Positions 16,594-24,440 of a stretch of DNA of 64,000 bases are shown piece after piece. The first letter of the stretch is position 1. Each line of letters starts with the position of its first letter. A program made the position numbers and the translations under genes. The notes under the pieces were generated by a model. The model ran no database searches. It was not told the origin of the DNA and worked only from the letters and a program-made list of their open reading frames with translations. Source of the DNA: Proteiniclasticum ruminis (GTDB lineage Bacteria; Bacillota; Clostridia; Clostridiales; Clostridiaceae); assembly GCF_900115135.1 (NCBI RefSeq), contig NZ_FOVK01000005.1, positions 124,001-188,000 on the forward strand, written 5' to 3'.

Positions 16594-18585
16594 TTATAGT
16601 GTTCCAATTTTTTCGAATAATCCTTTGTAAAAAGAATTCTTACGGTAAAATACAGCTGGTTGGCCCATGGGCACTTCTATCGTATATACACCTTGCGCAT
16701 ATTCTTTCCCACTCCAAAGATGTATCCACTCATCCTCAGGCAGATAAACATCTCTAGTTTCAGCGCCTTCCAGATAGACCGGTGCGACTAAAAGATCTCG
16801 TCCAAGAAGGTACTGCGTCTGAAGCTTTTGAAGGTTATTGTCCTCATCATAGTGAAGGAAAAGCGGTCTTTGAACCGGAGTGCCCTTCTCATGATTCTCT
16901 TTCACAGCTTCTTTTAAGTAATCCTTCAAAGATGTATAGATGGTTGTTAGACGAGCAAGCTGCACCATCGTGTCTTCATCATTATAGAACTGAAAATTTG
17001 TCTCGGGTCGGTTTCCTTCATGGGTTCTCATCACTGGTGTGAATGCCCCCATTTCTGCCCATCTTAAGAACAGTTCTTTGGTTCTGAAGTTGTCAAACAG
17101 GGACGTATACCCTCCAATATCACTATGATTGATACCATTCCCAACCATAGCAGAACTTAACGTGCCACAGATGACTGATGCGAGGCCATCGTCTATAGAA
17201 AAATCTACAGACTGATCTCCTGCCCATAACAGTGGACAGTATTTCTGAGTGCCATTACCACCTGCTCTCATGAAGTATACAATCTCACCAAGTTTTCCTG
17301 ATTCAACCACTGCATCATAGTTGCATTTCGCCCAAAGCACAGGCCAATGGTTGTGTTCGATCATTGCACTTTTCCCATTATAAAGCTTCAGATCCGTCGG
17401 CAGATACTCTCCAAAATCCGCCATCCAGCCGTCCAGTCCGAAATTAATGAGGTTCTTTTTGATGATGTCTTTAAACCAGTTGAATGCATCGGGGTTTGTA
17501 AAGTCCACTACGCCACAGTAAAACTCGCCAAAATCCACCAGATACTCCTGATCTTCAAAGGTCTTCGCAAAATAACCATTTTCAAATCCTTCTTGATAGA
17601 GAGCAGTGCCTTCTAAGATATAGGGATTGATGTATCCTAAGAAACGAATTCCCTTCTCTTTATACTCCTTCATCTTCTTTGGTAGGTCTGGGTACATTTC
17701 CTCATCCCAAACCCAGTTCCATCGAAGTCTTTTGCCAAAAGAAGTCACTTTCTTTCCTACCCAATCCTGACACCAAAGCCCTGAAACCTTGATTCCTTTC
17801 TCCAGTGCCTGTTCTAATATGCTGAAGCTTCTTTCGGTACCCCCTTGAGCTCCAATGATGAGTCCATTATAAACCCAGTCTGGAAGTTCGGGTTGACGTC
17901 CAAATTCAGCAGTGAGCTTCTCTAAAAGTGGTAAGTAACCATCAGCACTGACAATACTGATTTCTTCAGGCACTTCCCAAACTTCTATTTCATGGAAAGT
18001 TTTTTGTTTGAAGTTGAATTTAGAATATGCGGTTGAATGGACATGAACAAAATAGTGTCTGCTGGAAACATATGTAGGTTCTGGATAATTGGAGTTGTAG
18101 TAATCTCCGCCAGCTTTATTTTCTACATCGCTTCTCCAAGTGATATAGGTGTTCTTATTTCTGCCCACCCCAGGTTCCGATGTCCAGATGGGATAGTCTT
18201 TTCCTCTTAGGCTGAAATGACTCATCTGCTCACCGAGGCCATAAAGGTGCTCCTCTTCATCCGAGGATAGCCTGATCCAAAAACGGTTCAGAGCATCATC
18301 CAAACACTTAAACTTCAGCTTCATCTCTTCCTCTGAAATTTCCAGCCTCATTTCAATCATTCCAGCGAAATCGATGAGTATGCTCCCTTCATCCTCTTTG
18401 AGGGTGAAGGTACGAAGCGCCATGCGCTCCGTAACATAATCTTCAATCTTAAAGTTCCCTCTGTACATTTCTATATCTTCCTGACCAGTACCTATAAAAA
18501 GCATTGGATTATCATAGGTGTGGCAGAGGACCTGCTTTCCATTATGGACAACTTCAAATCCGTTTGTCCAGTGATTAATTCTCAT
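16594..18585 (-). CDS. sftG: Sulfoquinovosidase, GH31 family (YihQ-like)
   Basis: 663 residues. The ATG at 18585 was chosen because AACAGGAGGT precedes it by the right distance; a longer TTG start overlaps the symporter stop and lacks a site. It hydrolyses sulfoquinovosyl glycosides such as SQ-glycerol to sulfoquinovose. GH31 hallmarks are GWMADFGEY with nucleophile Asp390 and WAGDQSVD with acid/base Asp457. The sulfonate pocket of E. coli YihQ (Arg301, Trp304, Tyr508, with Asp405 and Asp472 catalytic) appears as Arg286, Trp289 and Tyr493 with identical spacing (104, 67 and 36 residues), which separates it from ordinary alpha-glucosidases. No signal peptide: it is cytoplasmic, so intact glycosides must be imported. 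Confidence 0.94.
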   Translation of the reverse strand: MRINHWTNGFEVVHNGKQVLCHTYDNPMLFIGTGQEDIEMYRGNFKIEDYVTERMALRTFTLKEDEGSILIDFAGMIEMRLEISEEEMKLKFKCLDDALNRFWIRLSSDEEEHLYGLGEQMSHFSLRGKDYPIWTSEPGVGRNKNTYITWRSDVENKAGGDYYNSNYPEPTYVSSRHYFVHVHSTAYSKFNFKQKTFHEIEVWEVPEEISIVSADGYLPLLEKLTAEFGRQPELPDWVYNGLIIGAQGGTERSFSILEQALEKGIKVSGLWCQDWVGKKVTSFGKRLRWNWVWDEEMYPDLPKKMKEYKEKGIRFLGYINPYILEGTALYQEGFENGYFAKTFEDQEYLVDFGEFYCGVVDFTNPDAFNWFKDIIKKNLINFGLDGWMADFGEYLPTDLKLYNGKSAMIEHNHWPVLWAKCNYDAVVESGKLGEIVYFMRAGGNGTQKYCPLLWAGDQSVDFSIDDGLASVICGTLSSAMVGNGINHSDIGGYTSLFDNFRTKELFLRWAEMGAFTPVMRTHEGNRPETNFQFYNDEDTMVQLARLTTIYTSLKDYLKEAVKENHEKGTPVQRPLFLHYDEDNNLQKLQTQYLLGRDLLVAPVYLEGAETRDVYLPEDEWIHLWSGKEYAQGVYTIEVPMGQPAVFYRKNSFYKGLFEKIGTL

Positions 18586-18599
18586 TAGTACCTCCTGTT

Positions 18600-20381
18600 T
18601 CAAATGGCTTTTTTTGCTTCAGTATTGCTCGTTTCTGTAGTGAGTGATGCATTTTTTCTCTTCTTCTTCGCATACAGAAGCAATCCAACGGTCTCTAGGA
18701 CCAGGGCCACTGTAACACCAAAGATAAAGGTGTTGTTTCTGTTCTCGGTGGCAATACCCAAGGGAGAGAAAATAATGTAATTATAGATCAGGAATGAGAT
18801 CAGCCATATTGCGGTCTCGTTTTTATGCATCCAAGGCGTCATATCATAATTGTCGTCTCTTTTTACTTCATTCTGGAAGACAGCTGCTTCTTCTTTATTC
18901 GTTGTCACTACTAGAATGAAGATCATGATGATGAAAGAGATCGCATAGGTATGAATGAAGTTGATTTTCAAAATTCCTTCGGTGATTGGGCTGTCAATGA
19001 GTTTAAACCAGAACTTATATCCTGAGTAGAAGAAAATATGCCAGCCGATGGCAATCTTCGCTCCTTTCACAGAGCCAAATCTCGTGAACATACCAATGAG
19101 TACCAACGTGATAATCGGAATATTATAGAAACCTGTGAAGCTTCTTCCAAAATTATAAAGACCTGTGCTCAGTACTTGAAGAAATGGTGTGAAGCAAATG
19201 GCAAAGACTGCAAAGAGTGTTCCATAAAATTTTGCTTTCTTCACAAGATCTCGATCACTGATTTTCGGATTTATGATGGGCTTATAGAAGTCCAGCATAA
19301 ATATGGTGGATGCAGAATTCAGGAAAGAATTGTAAGTAGATACAATAGCTCCGAACAGTGCTGCACAGAAGAGTCCTACAAGTGGCCAAGGAAGTACTTT
19401 TGCCACAAGGCTTGGATAAGCAAAATCATTCTGCTCCAATCCAGGAATCAGTCTGGATGCAATTACACCAGGGATTACCATAATCAGTGGCACCAGCATT
19501 TTCAAAAATCCTGAGAGAAGAACACCCTTTTGTCCCTCTTTGAGGTTTTTTGCGCCAAGCGTTCTCTGAATCAGCACTTGATTGGTTCCCCAGTAGAACA
19601 GGTTCGCAAGAACCATACCGGTGAAAATGGTAGCGAAAGGCACTGGATCTGACTGGCTGCCAATGGCATTGAACTTTTCCGGCGCATTATTCAGCACTTC
19701 AGCTATTCCCGCAAAAAACCCACCTCCTTGGGTCTGTCCCAGTACAATAAATCCAAATACAGGGATAAGAACACCACCTACCACCAACAGAATACCATTG
19801 ATGGTATCAGATACCGCAACAGCTTTAAGACCACCAAACACAGCATAGGCTGCCCCAACAATGCCTACGAGAACAATGATAATGGTCAGAGACATCTGAG
19901 AACTGATGCCGAATATTTCAGGCAAATTGAATATCTGATTGAATCCGATGGCACCTGCGTAGAGAGTTACAGGAATTCCTACTACCAAATAGCCGATTAG
20001 AAACAGTAAGGACACAGCTCTTCTAACCCAGGTACCATATCTGTCTTCCATAAATTCCGGAAGGGTTGTATAGCCTTTTTTCAGATATATAGGCAAAAAC
20101 AGGAATGCCATGACAATGGTAGCAACCACAGCGGTGGATTCCCAAGCCATACCTGACATGTTGAAACCGTAGGACTGGCCGCTGAGCCCTACCAGGTTTT
20201 CCGCAGAAAGATTTGTCAGCATCATGGAACCAGCGATAAATATTCCACTCAAGCCATTACCAGCAAGAAAGTAGCCTTTAGATGTAGTCTGATCATCTTT
20301 TGTCACAAGCTTCGATGAAACAATGCCCACCAGTGCGGTGAAAAGAACAAAGGTCAGTAGTGTAAAAAATAAGTGATTCAT
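18600..20381 (-). CDS. Sodium:solute symporter (SSS family), candidate sulfoquinovose importer
   Basis: 593 residues; the ATG at 20381 follows GGAGGGG. About 13-14 membrane helices with the SGLT-like signature near 50-75 (GSMMLTNLSAENLVGLSGQSYG) and FGGLKAVAVSDTINGILLVVGG identify an Na+-coupled symporter of the sugar branch. It lies between the DUF4867 gene and the sulfoquinovosidase, ending 15 bases before the latter starts. Known sulfoquinovose loci often carry major-facilitator importers of the YihO/YihP kind; none is here and this is the only importer in the operon. Import of sulfoquinovose or SQ-glycerol is therefore inferred from position. The C-terminal extension ends with Lys/Ala-rich cytoplasmic sequence. 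Confidence 0.85.
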   Translation of the reverse strand: MNHLFFTLLTFVLFTALVGIVSSKLVTKDDQTTSKGYFLAGNGLSGIFIAGSMMLTNLSAENLVGLSGQSYGFNMSGMAWESTAVVATIVMAFLFLPIYLKKGYTTLPEFMEDRYGTWVRRAVSLLFLIGYLVVGIPVTLYAGAIGFNQIFNLPEIFGISSQMSLTIIIVLVGIVGAAYAVFGGLKAVAVSDTINGILLVVGGVLIPVFGFIVLGQTQGGGFFAGIAEVLNNAPEKFNAIGSQSDPVPFATIFTGMVLANLFYWGTNQVLIQRTLGAKNLKEGQKGVLLSGFLKMLVPLIMVIPGVIASRLIPGLEQNDFAYPSLVAKVLPWPLVGLFCAALFGAIVSTYNSFLNSASTIFMLDFYKPIINPKISDRDLVKKAKFYGTLFAVFAICFTPFLQVLSTGLYNFGRSFTGFYNIPIITLVLIGMFTRFGSVKGAKIAIGWHIFFYSGYKFWFKLIDSPITEGILKINFIHTYAISFIIMIFILVVTTNKEEAAVFQNEVKRDDNYDMTPWMHKNETAIWLISFLIYNYIIFSPLGIATENRNNTFIFGVTVALVLETVGLLLYAKKKRKNASLTTETSNTEAKKAI

Positions 20382-20428
20382 AATTCCCCTCCAATTATTA
20401 TTGCCTTATTATATTTTATTAAGTGATA

Positions 20429-21097
20429 CTAGTATTTCAGTTCTGTATTCACACCCAAAAGACCTGGAAATGCTCCTCTTTTCATCAAGGGTTCTCTATC
20501 TTTATGGGACAGGATCCATTTGTTCTTCATAAGAAGGAGAGTATCTCCTTCTTCCCTCTTTCGTACTGTTTTTTCAAGTGTTGTGTTGGTTCCTCTTAAT
20601 AGGATCACAATGGTCTTGAACCCTGTATCCTCTACTTTGCAAGGTGAAAGATGAAGCGTGGTTTCATGCATTACCATGGCTTGCCCTTTTTTTGCAAAGA
20701 AGATTTCTGCTTTCTCCTGCTTATAACAGTTTCCCTCCAAGTCCCAGGTGTGCCCAAGAAAAAAGGCCTGGTCTGTTACTGCAATATTCACCTCGCAGCC
20801 CCGGTGATACTCAAATCCGTTCATCGTAGAGTTCACCCCATTGCAGTATCCGATCTGAATATCCATTCCCCCATAGAGATTGTCTCTGATTTCTTTATAG
20901 ATGTCCATCTCTTCCATCTCCATAATCGAAGGAAAGTATACATTGCCTTCTTTGGGGATTTCTGTATGAGCCTCCATATATTGGATCAGTTCACTGAAGT
21001 CATAGCCTTTCAGCACTCTACCATAGGTTTTGAAATGCTCATCTTCTATAGAGTAAACCGGTCTGTCATTCACTCTTGTAAGTTTTTCCAGCATCAT
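20429..21097 (-). CDS. DUF4867-type protein of the sulfoquinovose operon
   Basis: 222 residues; the ATG at 21097 overlaps the reductase stop by four bases (ATGA), and GGAGG stands just upstream, so translation is coupled. The sequence has a cupin-like look: GFEYHRGCEVNIAVTDQAFFLGH, then MVMHETTLHLSPC, giving histidine and glutamate pairs that could bind a metal. I recall proteins of this DUF4867 type beside sulfofructose transaldolase genes in other Firmicutes, with no proven role. By context it may be an aldose mutarotase or isomerase-like helper for sulfoquinovose anomers or an accessory epimerase. It is soluble with no signal peptide. The family assignment rests on memory, not a search. 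Confidence 0.7.
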   Translation of the reverse strand: MMLEKLTRVNDRPVYSIEDEHFKTYGRVLKGYDFSELIQYMEAHTEIPKEGNVYFPSIMEMEEMDIYKEIRDNLYGGMDIQIGYCNGVNSTMNGFEYHRGCEVNIAVTDQAFFLGHTWDLEGNCYKQEKAEIFFAKKGQAMVMHETTLHLSPCKVEDTGFKTIVILLRGTNTTLEKTVRKREEGDTLLLMKNKWILSHKDREPLMKRGAFPGLLGVNTELKY

Positions 21098-21963
21098 ACG
21101 ACCTCCAGATCTTTTGCTACCACTTTATAGGTCGCAGAAAAGTCTTCTTTCCCATATCCGCTTTCCAGTGCATTTTCATAAACTGCTCTTGAAACATGGA
21201 GCCCAGGCATGGAAAGTTCACTTTCCTCTGCGAGGACCTGACAAATCCCCAAATCTTTTGCCATATTCTCCACAGAAAAAGCAGTGGTGTAGTTCCCTTC
21301 TGCGATGGCTTTTGCTTTTCCGTCTAGATAAAAGTTCTGACCCCCTCCATAAGAAATCGCTTCGGCATAGGTTTCCACAGCAATACCGTTTTTCATCGCC
21401 AATGCGATGGTCTCATTGACCCCATTCTGAATTTCTGCAACCAACGTGTTATGGCATATCTTCATAATGAGCCCTTTTCCATTTTCTCCCATCCGAATGA
21501 TATTACTGCCCATATAGGCCAATATAGGTCTGATCTTATGGAAGGTCTCTTCATGAGATCCTACATAGATGCCTAACGTACCTGAAACTGCTGCAGGCTT
21601 TGATTTCACAACGGGAGCATCCGCAAATTCTGCTCCTGTTTCTCTGACCATTTTTGCAATTTCTACAGATACAGAAGGATCGATGGTGCTCATATCAATG
21701 CATGTTTTTCCTTCCTTGAGCACAGGTAATACTTCCGTATACAAACTTTTGGAGTGTTCTGATTTGGGGACCATAGAGATTATGATATCTGCTTTTTCTG
21801 CAACTTCTTTTGAGCTTTTACAGGCTACGGCTCCTAAATCAGATAACTTCTTTACCTGACTTTCGATGAAATCATACACAAATACCTTTCCATCGTGTTT
21901 CTTGATGATGTTCTCACACATGGATTCCCCCATGATGCCAAGTCCAATGAATCCAATATTCAT
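21094..21963 (-). CDS. Sulfolactaldehyde reductase-like beta-hydroxyacid dehydrogenase (YihU-like)
   Basis: 289 residues; the ATG at 21963 follows AAGGAGGAACA. The Rossmann loop GLGIMG is at 7-12, the family substrate motif at 116-133 (APVVKSKPAAVSGTLG) and the catalytic lysine is Lys168 in MKICHNT, as in 6-phosphogluconate/3-hydroxyisobutyrate dehydrogenase relatives. E. coli YihU of the same family reduces 3-sulfolactaldehyde to 2,3-dihydroxypropane-1-sulfonate with NADH. The Arg/Ser of its sulfonate loop (VGRTSAN) is replaced here by Lys/Ser/Lys (VKSKPAA), still suited to an anion. In an anaerobe this step reoxidises the NADH of glycolysis. Tartronate-semialdehyde reductase is the alternative, but context argues against it. 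Confidence 0.85.
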   Translation of the reverse strand: MNIGFIGLGIMGESMCENIIKKHDGKVFVYDFIESQVKKLSDLGAVACKSSKEVAEKADIIISMVPKSEHSKSLYTEVLPVLKEGKTCIDMSTIDPSVSVEIAKMVRETGAEFADAPVVKSKPAAVSGTLGIYVGSHEETFHKIRPILAYMGSNIIRMGENGKGLIMKICHNTLVAEIQNGVNETIALAMKNGIAVETYAEAISYGGGQNFYLDGKAKAIAEGNYTTAFSVENMAKDLGICQVLAEESELSMPGLHVSRAVYENALESGYGKEDFSATYKVVAKDLEVV

Positions 21964-21974
21964 ATTGTTCCTCC

Positions 21975-22661
21975 TTACTCTGTCACAGTATTATTCCATG
22001 CATCACAGAAGATTCCAACACCTTGTGTGGTGAATGCATGTTTGAAGCTGTCCAGATAAACATCCAGTCCTGCTGTAATAATGTCTGCTCCTGCTACCGC
22101 ACAGTCCACCATTTGCTTCGGTGTTCTCACCGCTGCACAGATGATTTCTGTCTTTCCTTTATATCCGAAATTATCATAAATGGTAGAAATATCCTTGATA
22201 TACTGTCTGCAGTCTTCTCCGTTCGCTTCCTTCCATCCGATGAATGGTGATACAAACATAGATCCGTTCTTAGCAGCAATAATAGCCTGAGCTGGAGAGA
22301 ACACTAAGGTCAGATTGGTTCGAATCCCCTCTTCTTCCAGTTTTCTAGCTGCCGTAACGCCTCCCTCAATACAAGGAATCTTGATCACAAAATTCTCAGA
22401 AAGTGCAGCGATTTTTCTGCCCATTTCTATCATGTCTTTCGCATCTGTAAAATTTGGATCAATCTCCACTGAAACCGGGAACCTCTCTTTTCCTTCCAGA
22501 TGGTTCTCCTTCAGCCAGTCTTTCATTTCCTCCAAAAAGGCATAGAAAGATTTCCCGCTGTTCATGACATGTTTAGGGTTTGTGGTCACTCCGTCGATAC
22601 CAAAAGTATCGAAAGCATAACGGATCTCTTCAATTTTTGCGCTGTCCAAAAAATATTTCAT
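21975..22661 (-). CDS. sftT: 6-deoxy-6-sulfofructose transaldolase
   Basis: 228 residues; the ATG at 22661 follows AGGAGGATAT. It is a small TalC/MipB-type transaldolase: a beta-barrel with GVTTNP at 24-29, the Schiff-base lysine Lys94 in FVIKIP, and TNLTLVFSPAQA and FVSPFIGW strands. It is expected to split 6-deoxy-6-sulfofructose, passing dihydroxyacetone to glyceraldehyde-3-phosphate to give fructose-6-phosphate and releasing 3-sulfolactaldehyde. It is slightly longer than housekeeping TalC (about 215-220). It lies between the isomerase and the reductase, the order in which substrates flow. Without the context fructose-6-phosphate aldolase would be the default name. Confidence 0.9.
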   Translation of the reverse strand: MKYFLDSAKIEEIRYAFDTFGIDGVTTNPKHVMNSGKSFYAFLEEMKDWLKENHLEGKERFPVSVEIDPNFTDAKDMIEMGRKIAALSENFVIKIPCIEGGVTAARKLEEEGIRTNLTLVFSPAQAIIAAKNGSMFVSPFIGWKEANGEDCRQYIKDISTIYDNFGYKGKTEIICAAVRTPKQMVDCAVAGADIITAGLDVYLDSFKHAFTTQGVGIFCDAWNNTVTE

Positions 22662-22679
22662 TTATATATCCTCCTAGGT

Positions 22680-24014
22680 TTAATAATTACATATTTCGAT
22701 TTTTAATAATTTTGCGAGCATTTCCAGCTCTTGTTTCACATCTTTATAGATTACAGCGAAGTGTGGTTCCCACCCCTCTTGAACACTGTTCTCTACAATC
22801 TGCTTTGCATTCTGCTTTGTTTTTACAACAACAGATGTTCCATAAAACTGCTTTGGTTTGTCTAAAGCTTCTCCATTTGCAATGAAGAATCTGAAGCTTC
22901 CATCTGGCTTTCTTCCCACTCTAAAGATGGTGGCTTCTTCACATGGTTTACATCCAAACTCCATGGTTGGTCCGATTTTTCTGTTTGGATGCACTCCTGT
23001 TTCTGGCCCTAGATCTTCTCTGGCTAGAGAACATGCGGCAGTTCCGCAATGCCAATAGGTTATGGAGTTCTCCTCTACATTTAGAGAAACTGGATCTCCA
23101 AAGAACACCGGCTGCTCTGAAAGTTCCATGCCGATAAACATGGTCACTGCCCCATAAATATCCGCTTCACATGCGGCCGCAATCTTATTGTCGTTCAGAA
23201 GTCCAAGCACTCCACATACTGGTGTCCCATAGTCTACAAAATAGTCTGGCCAGCACCTGGATGCGATGGCTTTTATTCCATTTGCTTCGATGTAATCCTT
23301 ATAGGCTTTATACAGCTTATGATGAGAAAGGACATTCTCCTCTGGAAGAAGCTGAATATTTTTCATCTTCCTTTCTGATTCATTTTTTTCATGAGTGGCA
23401 TCTTCATCCTTCATTTTTCTTGCCTTGTCCATAAGCTCTCTTGCTTCCACAAAGTGAAGCGTTGATCCAAAAACTCTTGCAAGGTCACTATCCAGCGCTG
23501 CGCCAAACCCGAATCCTTGTGGAGTATGTCCAATGCTTGCTACTTGAAGCGATTTAAGTTTATATTTCATTTCAGCTGCCTTGTATGCGGCGTTTAATGT
23601 CTTCTTCACTTCCTCTTCTTTTGGAGAACCGATGACATACTGAAAATCTGTTCTGCCCATCTGATGAAAGAGGTTTGCTGCCGAGTAAGCTCCAGTTAAA
23701 GAATTAAGGCGAAGTCTTGTGCCATCTACCACCGGTTCTTTCAGCGTCCAAAGAATTACTGGACAGTTGATATGCTGCACAACCATCTGTGCATAAGCAG
23801 AATTTGCAAAGGTCAAATTCTGAAGAACGATGAAGTCCGGTGAAATGGAACCAAGGTAAGCTTTCAGGTCATTTAATGTAAGAAGGGGCTTCTCAGGCAC
23901 CAGGACATCTTCACTGATTTCTCTGAGTACTTTTACAGAATCATCAAATTGAATCTGTGCAGCTTCCAGGTCAAACGTAGGAACCCCTATCGGAATGTAA
24001 GCCATTTTTATCAA
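22680..24014 (-). CDS. sftI: Sulfoquinovose isomerase, L-fucose/L-arabinose isomerase-like
   Basis: 444 residues from a TTG at 24014. AAGGAGG lies nine bases before it, while the first ATG, three codons later, would be 18 bases away. The protein has the fucose/arabinose isomerase fold: an N-terminal substrate-binding part (ISPDFIVLQNLTFANSAYAQMVVQHINCPVILWTL), GFGAALDSDLARVFGSTLHFV, and a metal-binding C-terminal part with CEADIYGAVTMF and WHCGTAACSLA. It should interconvert sulfoquinovose and 6-deoxy-6-sulfofructose, the first committed step of the sulfo-transaldolase pathway. It is the first gene of the operon and is followed directly by the transaldolase. Fucose isomerase proper is longer (about 590 residues). 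Confidence 0.86.
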   Translation of the reverse strand: MIKMAYIPIGVPTFDLEAAQIQFDDSVKVLREISEDVLVPEKPLLTLNDLKAYLGSISPDFIVLQNLTFANSAYAQMVVQHINCPVILWTLKEPVVDGTRLRLNSLTGAYSAANLFHQMGRTDFQYVIGSPKEEEVKKTLNAAYKAAEMKYKLKSLQVASIGHTPQGFGFGAALDSDLARVFGSTLHFVEARELMDKARKMKDEDATHEKNESERKMKNIQLLPEENVLSHHKLYKAYKDYIEANGIKAIASRCWPDYFVDYGTPVCGVLGLLNDNKIAAACEADIYGAVTMFIGMELSEQPVFFGDPVSLNVEENSITYWHCGTAACSLAREDLGPETGVHPNRKIGPTMEFGCKPCEEATIFRVGRKPDGSFRFFIANGEALDKPKQFYGTSVVVKTKQNAKQIVENSVQEGWEPHFAVIYKDVKQELEMLAKLLKIEICNY

Positions 24015-24030
24015 TCTTTTGTTCCTCCTT

Positions 24031-24060
24031 ATTAATTGATTAACTTTATTAATTAATTAT
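24031..24060 (-). promoter_or_regulatory. AT-rich repeat between promoter and isomerase gene, candidate ROK operator
   Basis: Two TTAATTRATTAA-like blocks in inverted arrangement lie immediately downstream of the -10 box and upstream of the AAGGAGG site. ROK repressors bind AT-rich imperfect palindromes in such places. The assignment is inferred. Confidence 0.4.
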
Positions 24061-24068
24061 ACAAGTAG

Positions 24069-24097
24069 AGTTTACTTAAATTTGGAATCGTTGTCAA
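24069..24097 (-). promoter_or_regulatory. Promoter of the sulfoquinovose operon
   Basis: On the minus strand a perfect -35 TTGACA (24092-24097), a 17-base spacer and -10 TAAACT (24069-24074). It lies about 55 bases before the isomerase start. Confidence 0.8.
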
Positions 24098-24375
24098 CAT
24101 AAATATTAAATATCAATCTTTCTTCATACAGAAGGATAATAGAACTCTTTTCTTCTATTTTGATGCTCTGAGTGATGGGCTCTATGTTTATGCGGATATC
24201 AACAGCATTGGATCAAGTGCTAATTTATTTCCTCAGCATTTTTTTCTGCCCGTCAATCTACTATGGTGCCCCCTATATCCTCTTCACTTCTTCTTCCTTC
24301 TCTACCTCTTCTCTGCTGTTAGGTTTTTGGGGCATGGTAGAAATTTATTCATTTTAATTTGATATTAGGTATACA
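24098..24375. other. Intergenic region upstream of the sulfoquinovose operon
   Basis: This holds a 61-codon plus-strand frame (24172-24357) with no ribosome site and a hydrophobic, low-information product. I see no supported gene. Confidence 0.4.
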
Positions 24376-24418
24376 TAAAAAGGATCTGGTGCGTTGTATG
24401 ATAACGCGCTAGATCCTT
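24376..24418 (-). terminator. Terminator after the M24-family gene
   Basis: On the minus strand AAGGATCT pairs with AGATCCTT, with inner GCGTT/AACGC pairing, then TTTATG. It starts 23 bases after the stop at 24441. Confidence 0.8.
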
Positions 24419-24440
24419 CTCTAATGATTTCTCTATGGGG

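Noticed and set aside
24172-24357. Plus-strand frame of 61 codons upstream of the sulfoquinovose operon
   Set aside because: No ribosome site or promoter and a low-information hydrophobic product; two plus frames overlap with equal lack of support.
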